Positions 24,237-32,983 of a DNA stretch of 64,000 bases are shown here, piece after piece. The notes under the pieces are model-generated. The model was not told the origin of the DNA. It made no database searches and saw nothing but the letters and a program-made list of their open reading frames with translations. The stretch covers positions 25,296 through 89,295 of the forward strand of contig JBDOIU010000010.1 of assembly GCA_047404195.1 (NCBI GenBank), given 5' to 3'. The position numbers were made by a program, and so were the translations under genes. The stretch comes from JAJRRL01 sp047404195 (GTDB taxonomy: Bacteria; Pseudomonadota; Gammaproteobacteria; JAJRRL01). The first letter of the stretch is position 1, and each line of letters begins with the position of its first letter.

Positions 24237-24832
24237 AAGATTGGTAAGAAAGCAGCACCAACGCCGCACAAGCAACCAAATAAATGTGACTCCCAAGAAT
24301 GTCTGGGATCAGTTGGCCCTAGGTTTTTTGCCATGCTACCAAAGTAGAATAGGCAGGCCAGCGCAGTGATAATCGTGATCACGCTGGGATTATGATAGGC
24401 AGACACCAGTAAAAAGCCCCAATAACCCATGATCACACCGCTGGCACCAATATGGTTTGCGCGTCGGCCAAAAGCCCAGGTCAATAAGCCTGTGCCCACA
24501 AATAAGATAATATTAAGTTGAATAAATTTGTGTAATGGAATGATCACAAGCGTCATGCTGGCCAAAATAAAAAACAAAATAGCATTCATCGCTAGATGTC
24601 CAATATCTCCATGTAGCCACGGTGCAAATAGAATGCCAACCAGGCCGAATGGCCGCCGACTCTGAATGCCCAAGGCATTCAGCGCGTTTCTAAAAAAAAT
24701 GCGGTTAATAACATAAACGCCTGTGGCAATGAGAATGACAGTAAAGAGCAAGCTCGCATGTTGCGTCATACCCGTTGCTAGGGTATCAAATGTTTGCAGC
24801 ATTCTGTCCAGTAAAGAGGGTTGATTATCCAT
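24233..24832 (-). CDS. rhomboid-family intramembrane serine protease
   Basis: A 199-residue polytopic membrane protein with about six helices. The putative catalytic Ser is in NHIGASGVIMGYWGF (GASG motif) and the His in SWESHLFGCLCGVGAAF on the last helix. Both dyad residues and the upstream HGDIGHLAMNAILF loop are present, so it should be active. Rhomboids cut single-pass membrane proteins; the substrate is unknown. It lies 20 bases downstream of rne on the same strand and probably shares its transcript. Confidence 0.85.
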   Translation of the reverse strand: MDNQPSLLDRMLQTFDTLATGMTQHASLLFTVILIATGVYVINRIFFRNALNALGIQSRRPFGLVGILFAPWLHGDIGHLAMNAILFFILASMTLVIIPLHKFIQLNIILFVGTGLLTWAFGRRANHIGASGVIMGYWGFLLVSAYHNPSVITIITALACLFYFGSMAKNLGPTDPRHSWESHLFGCLCGVGAAFLPIF

Positions 24833-24852
24833 GAGATAATACTCCGTATATA

Positions 24853-27342
24853 TTACTCGGTTGACCCTTGATGCTGCGGCTCAGGCGCTTGCGTCTGTTT
24901 TTTTGCATCAGGTTGTGTTGGCTGCTTTGTAGGTGAGCCGCTCAGCGTACGACGTCTTCTGCGTGTTGGTGCTGTTGTCTGAGGTGGTTTAGACGCATCA
25001 ATGCTTGTCTGGCTAGCTTGCTCCTGTTTCGCTTTGTCGAGTGCTACTTTTTCTTCTTTTGACAGCGATTTCGGTTTGCTAGCGGCACCATTCTGTGCTG
25101 CACTGAGTGTTTTTCTACGTCGCTTAGGTGCGGCTTGAGTGGCGGCATTGTTAGCGGATGCTGTTTCAGCTATTGGTCGGGCTGTTGATGTGGCTTTGAC
25201 TGTTGGCGTTTTTTCAGGTGTGCTGGCTGTGGTTTTCGGTGTGCTGGTTGTGGTTTTCGGTTTGCTGGCTGTGGTTTTCGGTTTGCTTTCTGTGGTTAAT
25301 TTTGTCTTGCTGCGCGAGACGGCTTTTGGTGCTGCCAGTTGTTCTGGCTGATTGCTTGATCTTGTTGGCTCACTACGCGCTTGATTGCCCGTATTACGTT
25401 GTGGTTGGCGTCGACCTCCGCGTTTTCCGCGGCGAGTGGCAGCTGCCCCATCTTTGTTCTGTTCATCATCACCGCCACATGTATTTTTTCGCTGGTTTTG
25501 TTCAGGCTTTTTGCGGGGGCTCTGTTTGCTGGTATTGGGCTTATGCTGAGTGGCTTTTTTCTTTTCAGCTGTTGCTGGCTTGTTTTCAGTATCATCGCTT
25601 GAGCTAAACCATCGTTTGGCTAGCCGCTCAAAAAGGCCGCTTTGGTTATCAGAATTGGGTTTCTTGGTCGGCATTGACAAATACTGATTAATCACTGGCT
25701 CATCAAATTCGGACTGGCTTTTATCAGAACATTGCCAGCTCGTGTCAGGCTGTTGTTGTTTGATTCGTTGGTAGCTTGCCATCAGCTTTCCGCTATTGTT
25801 CGCACCAATTTTTCGTTCAGCTTGTTTCAGTATGTAGTGTGGTGTCTGCAGGTGCTGGTTTGGAATGATGGTGATTTTAGTGTCGTTGTTATGTTCGATA
25901 TGTTCTATCTCAGCCCGTTTTTCGTTGCTGAGAAAAGCGCATAGATCCAAAGGGCACTGCACAGTAAAGTGCAGTGGTTGTCCAAGCTTTGCTTGTCTGT
26001 CCTGGATAGTGTGAATCACAGAGTTGGCAAGTGACTCGACAGAGCGAATAATGCCTTGGCCCTCACAACGTGGGCAGGTGATTTTGCTCATGCGTGTTAA
26101 TGTTTTGCGTAGTCGCTGCCTAGACATTTCAAGTAGCCCAAGCCGAGAGATGGATGTCGTTTGAATACGGGCGCGATCTTCTCGCATGGCCTCAGCTAAG
26201 CGGTCTTCAACCGCACGGCGGCTTTTGCTGTGCATCATATCTATGAAATCAATGACAATCAGGCCGCTGAGGTCGCGGAAGCGAATTTGACGCGCAATTT
26301 CATCAGCCGCTTCAAGGTTGGTGTGAAATGCTGTTTCTTCAATATTGCTGCCACGTGTGGAACGAGCAGAGTTAACGTCAATGGTTACCATCGCTTCTGT
26401 TTGTTCTATAACAATAGAGCCACCTGATTTGAGGCTCACATTGTGTTGGTATGCTGTTTCCACTTGTTCTTCTAGCTGGTAGTAGCTGAAAATTGGTGTT
26501 GCATGCTGATAGTGTTGAACTTTGGATACGAAGTCAGGTGCGACGAGCTCAAGGAACTGAACCACTTCATTGAATGTCTTTTCATCATCAATGATGATCT
26601 CATTAATGTCTTTGCGTAGGTGGTCACGCACTGTGCGTAAAGTCAGATTGCTTTCAGCTCTGATGAGATAGGGGCCAGGTTTGGCAATCGCCGATTTTTT
26701 GACAGCTTCCCAGTAGCGCAGCAGAATAGTCAAATCCCACTGTAGTTCCTCTAGTTCACAACCAATGCCGGCAGTTCTGATAATGACGCTCATGCCATCA
26801 GGAATATCTAGTTTATCAAGCTTTTCCTTTAGATCAGTTCGGTCAGCACCCTCAATCTGGCGTGAAACACCACCACCTTTGGAGCTATTGGGCATCAGGA
26901 CGATGTATGAGCCAGCCAAGCTGATGAATGTGGTAAAGGCTGCTCCTTTGTTGCCTCGCTCCTCTTTTTCAAGCTGGACAACCAGTTCTTGTCCCGGCTT
27001 GATAACCCGCTGTAATTCAGCTGCGGTGGGTTGCTTGGATATGCTTTCGGCAGAGTTAAAGTATTCGCTGGATATGTTGCTGAATGGGAGGAAGCCATGT
27101 CTGTCCGCTCCATACGCAATAAAGACTGCACACAGATGTGGGGAAATATCAGTGACAACACATTTATAAATGTTGGACATTTTTTGCTGGTTGCTGCTGC
27201 AATTGCTATCAATATCAAAGTGCCGCAGTTCTGGTGCTGATCCTTGGGCGCCCATGTTGGCAATGGCTACTCGGGTGGTATCCGATTGCGCAGCATTAAC
27301 GATGATCACCTTGTTTACGTTAGCGTTTTCTTTTTTACTCAT
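24853..27342 (-). CDS. rne: ribonuclease E
   Basis: This endoribonuclease initiates mRNA decay and rRNA/tRNA processing. At 829 residues it is shorter than E. coli RNase E (1061). The S1 domain begins around MSNIYKCVVTDISPHLCAVF. Catalytic acidic residues lie in MVTIDVNSARSTRGSN and LIVIDFIDM, and the zinc-link is CPRCEGQG. The C-terminal ~300 residues are low complexity, Lys/Pro/Thr/Gln-rich, with short repeats of the type KPKTTxSTP. They may bind RNA but do not match the known degradosome segments by eye. The N-terminus (MSKKENANVNKVIIVNAA) has about 10 extra residues. Confidence 0.95.
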   Translation of the reverse strand: MSKKENANVNKVIIVNAAQSDTTRVAIANMGAQGSAPELRHFDIDSNCSSNQQKMSNIYKCVVTDISPHLCAVFIAYGADRHGFLPFSNISSEYFNSAESISKQPTAAELQRVIKPGQELVVQLEKEERGNKGAAFTTFISLAGSYIVLMPNSSKGGGVSRQIEGADRTDLKEKLDKLDIPDGMSVIIRTAGIGCELEELQWDLTILLRYWEAVKKSAIAKPGPYLIRAESNLTLRTVRDHLRKDINEIIIDDEKTFNEVVQFLELVAPDFVSKVQHYQHATPIFSYYQLEEQVETAYQHNVSLKSGGSIVIEQTEAMVTIDVNSARSTRGSNIEETAFHTNLEAADEIARQIRFRDLSGLIVIDFIDMMHSKSRRAVEDRLAEAMREDRARIQTTSISRLGLLEMSRQRLRKTLTRMSKITCPRCEGQGIIRSVESLANSVIHTIQDRQAKLGQPLHFTVQCPLDLCAFLSNEKRAEIEHIEHNNDTKITIIPNQHLQTPHYILKQAERKIGANNSGKLMASYQRIKQQQPDTSWQCSDKSQSEFDEPVINQYLSMPTKKPNSDNQSGLFERLAKRWFSSSDDTENKPATAEKKKATQHKPNTSKQSPRKKPEQNQRKNTCGGDDEQNKDGAAATRRGKRGGRRQPQRNTGNQARSEPTRSSNQPEQLAAPKAVSRSKTKLTTESKPKTTASKPKTTTSTPKTTASTPEKTPTVKATSTARPIAETASANNAATQAAPKRRRKTLSAAQNGAASKPKSLSKEEKVALDKAKQEQASQTSIDASKPPQTTAPTRRRRRTLSGSPTKQPTQPDAKKQTQAPEPQHQGSTE

Positions 27343-27703
27343 TGAGGTTCCGTATTGGTTGGCGCTCGACCACGACTGTGTTAGAAGTCTGTAGGTTCGC
27401 CGGTCAAGAGTATCGCTGTATGAGTGATGCCTCTAGACCCTTTAATATGTCTCTTGAACAACCTGCTATGAAGTCGTCTTTTGTGGGAGCGCGGTTAATA
27501 AAAAAAATGAGTTGTGAGTAGTCCTGAAGCACATTGAGAAGGTTCGCTCTCGTAGAAAAACTGCACAGGATCACTTGAATGGCTCATTCATATTAACCTT
27601 ATCAGACTACAGATATATTAGCAAGGTGTTCGCGGTGTGTTGCATCTGTTTTATTTTTCACATTAGAATGATTTTAGTTTTATTGTCCAAAATGGATGCA
27701 AAC
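27343..27703. other. divergent rne/rluC intergenic region
   Basis: This 361-base non-coding stretch lies between divergent starts, the same arrangement as in E. coli, where the rne 5' UTR mediates autoregulation. No hairpin or promoter can be named with confidence by eye. Confidence 0.4.
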
Positions 27704-28630
27704 ATGGCTGATGACAAATATACACGCTCGGTTGCAGTGTGTTATGAAGGTCAAAGAATAGACAACTTTGTGTTTAAATATCTCAAAGGGGTTCCTAAGA
27801 GCAGAATTTATCGTGCCTTCAGGCGTGGTGAAGTGCGTTTGAATGGTGGTCGCGTAAAACCAGCGACCAAATTGCACGCAGGTGATGCTGTCAGGATTCC
27901 TCCTTTGAGAGTGGCGGCTGAAAAAGAGCGCCGATTACCGGATAGTTTGCTGCAAGAAGTCACTGAGTCAGTCATTTTTAAAACAGATTCGCTATTACTG
28001 CTCAATAAGCCCGTTGGCCTGGCGGTACATGCTGGAAGCGGTGTTGAAGTGGGTGTGGCTGAGGCGGTCGCTGCCTTATACGGTTCAGAATGGCAGCTTG
28101 TGCATAGGTTGGACAGGCGTGTGAGTGGATGCCTTTTATTTGCCAGGCAGGGTGGGCCTTTGCGACGCTGTAGTGCAGCATTTAGGGGGCGAAATGTTAT
28201 GAAGCAGTACCTCATGATTGTCGATGGTGCATGGCAGCATGGTGAATTGTGTGTCAATCAGCCGTTGCGACGCTCGGTGTTGCAGGGCGGCGAGAGAATG
28301 GTCAGCGTTTGCGCTGATGGAAAGCCATCGGTGACTATTTTCACACCTATTTCAGTCGGCGATGATGCTTCTTTGTTGCATGCTCGCTTGGTGACTGGTA
28401 GGACACATCAGATTCGAGTGCATGCTGCTTTCACGGGGCATCCAATCATAGGGGATGACAAATACGCTGATAAATCAACGGTCAAGCGTTGGTCACGGTC
28501 CCTGCGACAGTCCTTATATTTACATTCTGCTGTGTTGGGTTTGCCTGACCAGAGCTTGAGCTTTTTTGTGGGGGCTCAACTGCCTCAGCACTGGGCTCCT
28601 TTGCTGCAAAAGTTGTCTGGCGCGGCCTAG
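27704..28630 (+). CDS. rluC: 23S rRNA pseudouridine synthase RluC
   Basis: The 308-residue enzyme (from 27704) has an N-terminal S4 domain (GQRIDNFVFKYLKGVPKSRIYRAFRRGEVRLNGG) and the RluA-type catalytic core with HRLDRRVSG (catalytic Asp in HRLD) and VTGRTHQIRVH. The strongest S4 alignment starts a few residues after MADDKYTRSV, so ATG 27704 (or 27692, four codons earlier) is preferred to the long frame from 27575. It is divergent from rne, as in E. coli. Confidence 0.93.
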   Translation: MADDKYTRSVAVCYEGQRIDNFVFKYLKGVPKSRIYRAFRRGEVRLNGGRVKPATKLHAGDAVRIPPLRVAAEKERRLPDSLLQEVTESVIFKTDSLLLLNKPVGLAVHAGSGVEVGVAEAVAALYGSEWQLVHRLDRRVSGCLLFARQGGPLRRCSAAFRGRNVMKQYLMIVDGAWQHGELCVNQPLRRSVLQGGERMVSVCADGKPSVTIFTPISVGDDASLLHARLVTGRTHQIRVHAAFTGHPIIGDDKYADKSTVKRWSRSLRQSLYLHSAVLGLPDQSLSFFVGAQLPQHWAPLLQKLSGAA

Positions 28631-28753
28631 TAAAAACGAGTTGACATTGGCGCTGTCTGTGGTAAGATTCGTGTTCGATGTGTGCGCTTGCCAGTTTTGT
28701 TACCAAGTTGTGCGAATTGTCGACACAGACCTGTACATTTATAGGAGTCTATT

Positions 28754-28951
28754 GTGGCTGTCCAAAAGAATAAAAAAACCCGTTCACGACGAAATATGCG
28801 TCGGTCCCATGATGCGTTAACTGCCAGTCAAACACGTGTTGACCCTCTTTCAGGTGAGCGTCATTTGTCTCATCATGTTACGCCAGCTGGGTACTACAAG
28901 GGAAGATTAGTTGTACCTAAGAAAGATAGTAATGAGGACGAAGGCGAGTAA
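28754..28951 (+). CDS. rpmF: 50S ribosomal protein L32
   Basis: The 65-residue protein starts at GTG after AGGAG: MAVQKNKKTRSRRNMRRSHD. The L32 'SxxxRxxRRxHDAL' signature is followed by HHVTPAGYYKGR. No CxxC zinc pair is present, as in many gammaproteobacteria. yceD, which normally precedes rpmF, is absent. rpmF heads the fatty acid cluster, 3 bases before plsX. Confidence 0.95.
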   Translation: MAVQKNKKTRSRRNMRRSHDALTASQTRVDPLSGERHLSHHVTPAGYYKGRLVVPKKDSNEDEGE

Positions 28952-28954
28952 GCC

Positions 28955-29995
28955 ATGCTAACTACCGTCGCTCTGGATGTCATGAGTGGTGACTTGGGTC
29001 CAAACGCTGTTCTGCCAGCCGCAGTGCAGGCATTGGAAAAAGAAGCTAATTTACGTTTGCTTCTAGTTGGTGATGAATCAACCATCAATACGTTTATGAC
29101 ACAAAAAGCCGCACACTTGTCTGATCGCTGGCACGCGGTCGCTAGTGCGCAAGTTGTTGAGATGGGTGATTCTCCAGCACATGCATTGCGTCACAAAAAA
29201 CAATCATCGATGAGAATTGCAGTCGACCAGGTTAAGCAGGGTCATGCCATGGCTTGTGTGAGCTCAGGCAACACAGGTGCATTGATGGCAACATCTCATT
29301 TAGTGCTTCGAACTATCAAGGGTATCGAGCGACCGGCTATTATTTGTGCATTGCCCACACGGCGCACAGGCGTGATGACTTACGTCCTGGATTTAGGCGC
29401 AACTGTGGATACATCGGCGGATCAGCTATATCAATTTGCTGTCATGGGTTCTGTATTTGCGGCTGTTTCTACAGGTAATGAGCACCCACGTGTTGGTCTT
29501 CTTAATGTTGGTGTAGAAGATATTAAAGGAAATGAAGTCGTTAAGCGCTGCAAGGGGTTGCTCGATCAGTGCCAGTTGCTCAACTTTGAAGGTTATGCTG
29601 AGGCCGATCAGATTTTTTCAGGTGATTTTGATGTCATCGTTTGTGATGGGTTTGTTGGGAACGTTGCTTTGAAGTCTATCGAAGGTGTTCTCAAAATGGC
29701 TGGATATCATATCAAGCGTACCATTAAAAGTTCTATATTGACTCGCTTGTTGGCGTTGCTGTCATATCCTTTGTTTAGGAAGGTGAGGCGTGTGATGGAA
29801 CCCGATCGCTACAATGGTGCCGTATTACTTGGACTCAATGGTGTTGTTGTGAAGAGTCATGGTGGAGCGAGCGCGATTGCAATGCAGCACGCTATTCGAT
29901 CAGCATACCAGCTCGCTCAGAAACGTGTTCCGTTGATGATTGGCGAGCAAGTGGCCACCATATTAAAGGAGAGTGCGCACCATGAACAGGTATAG
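28955..29995 (+). CDS. plsX: phosphate acyltransferase PlsX
   Basis: The 346-residue enzyme makes acyl-phosphate from acyl-ACP at the start of phospholipid synthesis. Motifs: LDVMSGDLGPNAVLPAAV, SSGNTGALMA, LPTRRTGVMTYVLDLGA and NVGVEDIKGNEV. The 3' end overlaps fabH by 14 bases. Confidence 0.96.
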   Translation: MLTTVALDVMSGDLGPNAVLPAAVQALEKEANLRLLLVGDESTINTFMTQKAAHLSDRWHAVASAQVVEMGDSPAHALRHKKQSSMRIAVDQVKQGHAMACVSSGNTGALMATSHLVLRTIKGIERPAIICALPTRRTGVMTYVLDLGATVDTSADQLYQFAVMGSVFAAVSTGNEHPRVGLLNVGVEDIKGNEVVKRCKGLLDQCQLLNFEGYAEADQIFSGDFDVIVCDGFVGNVALKSIEGVLKMAGYHIKRTIKSSILTRLLALLSYPLFRKVRRVMEPDRYNGAVLLGLNGVVVKSHGGASAIAMQHAIRSAYQLAQKRVPLMIGEQVATILKESAHHEQV

Positions 29996-30941
29996 CCAAA
30001 TAATCGGTACTGGTAGCTATCTGCCAGAGCGGATTCTTACCAATCATGAGATTGCTGAGAAAACCGATACGTCAGATGAATGGATTCGAAAACGTGTCGG
30101 CGTTGTAGAGCGACGTATTATTGGTGAGAGTGGTGACACAACCACGACCATGTCCTACGAAGCGGCAAAAGCTGCTTTGGCTGCAGCTGATTTAGATGCA
30201 TCTGAGCTGGATATGATTGTTGTCGGCACTGCAACAGCAGATAATTATTTTCCATCTACTGCTTGTGTTGTCAGTCGCTTGTTGGGTATTGAGCATGATT
30301 GTCCTGCGTTTGATTTGAATGCGGCTTGCTCGGGATTCATTTACGCATTGAGTATTGCAGATAATTTCATTAAAACGGGATTGCGCAATGTGCTGGTTAT
30401 TGGTGTGGATTCACTCACAAAGCTGGTAGATTGGACCGATCGCTCAACCTGCGTTTTATTTGGTGATGGTGCAGGTGCAGTTGTGCTGCAAGCGAATGAA
30501 GAGCGCGGTATTGTGAAAACAGTCCTACATGCAAATGGCAAGTATGACACTGCTATCCAAGCACAAAACCCCATTTGGAATCATGAAGCCCCAATGTATT
30601 TAACCATGCGTGGTAATGAGGTGTTTCGAATTGCAGTGACCAAATTGGGTGAAATTGTAGATGAGGTATTGGCTTTGTCGGGTTTTGATAAATCTGACAT
30701 TGACTGGTTGATCCCGCATCAGGCAAACCTTCGTATTATTCAGGCGACAGCCAAGCGTTTGGGCTTGTCAATGGATCAAGTTGTTTTGACGGTTGATCGA
30801 CATGGTAATACATCTGCTGCGTCTATACCACTCGCATTAGACCATGCTGTGCGATCTGGAGACGTTAAACGTGGGCAACGTCTTTTATTAGAAGCATTTG
30901 GTGCCGGCCTTGCATGGGGTGCGGCGATTGTTGATTACTAG
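29982..30941 (+). CDS. fabH: beta-ketoacyl-ACP synthase III
   Basis: The 319-residue KAS III starts fatty acid chains from acetyl-CoA and malonyl-ACP. The triad is Cys116 in NAACSGF, His in LIPHQANLR and Asn in DRHGNTSAAS. ATG 29982 follows AAAGGAGAG within plsX; a GTG three codons earlier is less likely. Confidence 0.97.
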   Translation: MNRYSQIIGTGSYLPERILTNHEIAEKTDTSDEWIRKRVGVVERRIIGESGDTTTTMSYEAAKAALAAADLDASELDMIVVGTATADNYFPSTACVVSRLLGIEHDCPAFDLNAACSGFIYALSIADNFIKTGLRNVLVIGVDSLTKLVDWTDRSTCVLFGDGAGAVVLQANEERGIVKTVLHANGKYDTAIQAQNPIWNHEAPMYLTMRGNEVFRIAVTKLGEIVDEVLALSGFDKSDIDWLIPHQANLRIIQATAKRLGLSMDQVVLTVDRHGNTSAASIPLALDHAVRSGDVKRGQRLLLEAFGAGLAWGAAIVDY

Positions 30942-30953
30942 TTTGGAGGTCAT

Positions 30954-31874
30954 ATGACGCTTGCCATGCTTTTTCCTGGCCAGGGTTCCCAGTCTGTTGG
31001 TATGCTTGGTGAATATGCGGAGCATCCCATTGTGTTGGATCATTTTCAGCGAGCCAGTGATTGTTTAGGGTATGATTTACATGCCATGGTGACAGCGGGT
31101 GAGGCTGCTGTACTGAATCAAACTGTGCATGCACAGCCAGCATTGCTTGTTACTTCTGTTGCTTTTTATGCATTATGGTGTGCGCAGTCATTACCATTAC
31201 CCAGTATCATGGCCGGTCACAGTTTAGGTGAGTTTTCAGCGCTCACCTGTGCTGGTGCAATCACATTCGAAGAAGCTGTGCGGTTAGTGAGTGTGCGTGG
31301 GCAATGCATGCAGTCAGCTGCTACTCGTCAGGGTGGTATGCAGGCAATTGTTGGGTTGGATGATCAAGCAGTTATTGATTTGTGTTCTGCTTATGCTGGT
31401 GAGGGTGTCGTCACTGCAGCAAACTTTAATTCACCGGGGCAAGTGGTCATCTCTGGCGATCTTCAGGCTGTTGAAACCGTTGGGCAATCTGCTAAAGCAG
31501 CGGGTGCCAAAATGGTTGTGGCATTGCCGGTCAGTGTGGCATCACATTGTGATTTAATGGCGCCAGCTGTAGCACCTTTTGCTGAAGCTTTGCGGACCGT
31601 GAATTGGCAAGCCCCATCTATCCCGGTTGTACATAATGCTGATTTACAAAGTCATGCTTCTGCAGATGCAATATGCGAAGTGCTTTTAAAACAACTTACA
31701 GCGCCAGTCAGATGGACCGAGACCATTCAGCTTTTGAGTGAGCGTGGTGTAACAGAGTGGGTTGAGTGTGGTGCTGGCCAAGTATTGTCTCGTTTGTGTA
31801 AGCGCTTTAAGCCACCATTGAAAGCACTGGCTTTTGCGAAAGCTGAACCGGCATATCGTGCGGCGCAAGTTTAG
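30954..31874 (+). CDS. fabD: malonyl-CoA:ACP transacylase
   Basis: The 306-residue enzyme loads malonyl groups onto ACP. MLFPGQGSQSVGM at the start and the nucleophile elbow AGHSLGEFSAL are intact, followed by VSVASHCDLMAPA (catalytic His). A TTTGGAGG site precedes the ATG. It overlaps no neighbour and lies 10 bases before fabG. Confidence 0.97.
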   Translation: MTLAMLFPGQGSQSVGMLGEYAEHPIVLDHFQRASDCLGYDLHAMVTAGEAAVLNQTVHAQPALLVTSVAFYALWCAQSLPLPSIMAGHSLGEFSALTCAGAITFEEAVRLVSVRGQCMQSAATRQGGMQAIVGLDDQAVIDLCSAYAGEGVVTAANFNSPGQVVISGDLQAVETVGQSAKAAGAKMVVALPVSVASHCDLMAPAVAPFAEALRTVNWQAPSIPVVHNADLQSHASADAICEVLLKQLTAPVRWTETIQLLSERGVTEWVECGAGQVLSRLCKRFKPPLKALAFAKAEPAYRAAQV

Positions 31875-31884
31875 GAGAGATGTA

Positions 31885-32629
31885 ATGACAGTTGATAAAA
31901 AAGTTGTGTTAGTAACCGGTGCCTCGAGAGGGATTGGTGCAAAGATTGCAGATCAAATGGTTGAGGCTGGTTACTTTGTTGTGGGGACAGCCACAACGGC
32001 GTCTGGTGCTGAGAAAATTACAGCGCGCTTACAGACCTTGGGTGCTGGTAGCGGTATGGCGCTGAATGTGTGCCATGAAGATGCCATTGATCAGGTGTTA
32101 AAAGACATTACAAGTGAGTACGGCCCAATAGCCATTTTGGTGAATAATGCTGGTATTGTACGGGACAATTTAATGTTACGTATGTCTGATGCGCAGTGGG
32201 ATGATGTTTATCAAACCAATTGCCATGCTGTTTTTCGCTTAACAAAAAAATGTTTACGTAGCATGATTAAGCAGCGATTCGGGCGTATTGTTAATATTTC
32301 GTCCGTTGTTGGTACCACAGGCAACCCGGGGCAGGTTAATTATTGTGCAATGAAGGCGGCTGTTGGTGGATTTACTCGCTCTCTAGCGCAAGAGGTGGCA
32401 ACACGCAATGTGACAGTGAATGCTGTTGCTCCTGGATTTATTGCCACAGAAATGACAGAAGCATTGACCGATGAGCAAAAAAGAAGCTATTTTTGGTCAA
32501 ATTCCTATGCGTCGCATGGGCGAAGCTGCTGAAATAGCCAGTATTGTACGATTTTTGGCTTCAGATGAGGCAGCGTATATTACTGGTCAAACACTGCATG
32601 TGAATGGCGGAATGTACATGTCGCAGTAG
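31885..32629 (+). pseudogene. fabG: 3-ketoacyl-ACP reductase with a one-base frameshift
   Basis: The protein is intact through about residue 200: GASRGIGAKIAD cofactor loop, NNAGIVRDN, catalytic Ser in NISSVVG and Tyr/Lys in YCAMKAA. At the A6 run 32477-32482 the frame is lost, ending at a stop at 32530-32532. Removing one A restores DEQKEAIFGQIPMRRMGEAA..GQTLHVNGGMYMSQ to the stop at 32627-32629 and gives 247 residues, the normal FabG length. The remainder is perfectly conserved, so the lesion is very recent, a sequencing or assembly slip, or corrected by slippage on the A-run. FabG is essential in bacteria with a single copy. ATG 31885 follows AGGAGAG. Confidence 0.9.
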
Positions 32630-32706
32630 GTCAGTACCACATAAGGTTTGCATGCGCAGATCGACATGGTATGATAAATCACACAACCCACAGGAGGGCA
32701 ATTATT

Positions 32707-32952
32707 ATGCAAAACATCGACACTCGTGTTAAAAGAATTGTTGTTGAGCAACTTGGCGTCAGCGAAGATGAAATCACAAATGAGTCATCATTTGTTGATG
32801 ATCTGGGTGCTGATTCACTTGACACAGTAGAGTTAGTGATGGCTTTTGAAGAAGAGTTTGGCACAGAGATTTCTGATGATCAGGCTGAAAAGATCAATAC
32901 CATCCAAAATGCAATTGACTACATCTCTGCACACTCTGCAGAGCAAGAGTAA
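32707..32952 (+). CDS. acpP: acyl carrier protein
   Basis: The 81-residue acidic carrier has the phosphopantetheine site Ser37 in GADSLDTVELVM. AGGAGGG lies upstream of the ATG, giving a strong ribosome site as expected for an abundant protein. It stands between fabG and fabF, the standard order. Confidence 0.97.
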   Translation: MQNIDTRVKRIVVEQLGVSEDEITNESSFVDDLGADSLDTVELVMAFEEEFGTEISDDQAEKINTIQNAIDYISAHSAEQE

Positions 32953-32983
32953 CTTGTATTGTATTTGATGACGGGGGCGAAAA

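Noticed and set aside
25139..25607. Hydrophobic plus-strand ORFs opposite the rne tail
   Set aside because: They are the complement of Lys/Pro/Thr-rich codons and mimic membrane proteins. There is no ribosome site and they lie inside rne.
32470..32490. Programmed -1 frameshift (A AAA AAG) in fabG
   Set aside because: The restoring shift is +1 (one A fewer), not -1, so a dnaX-type slippery event would not restore the frame.
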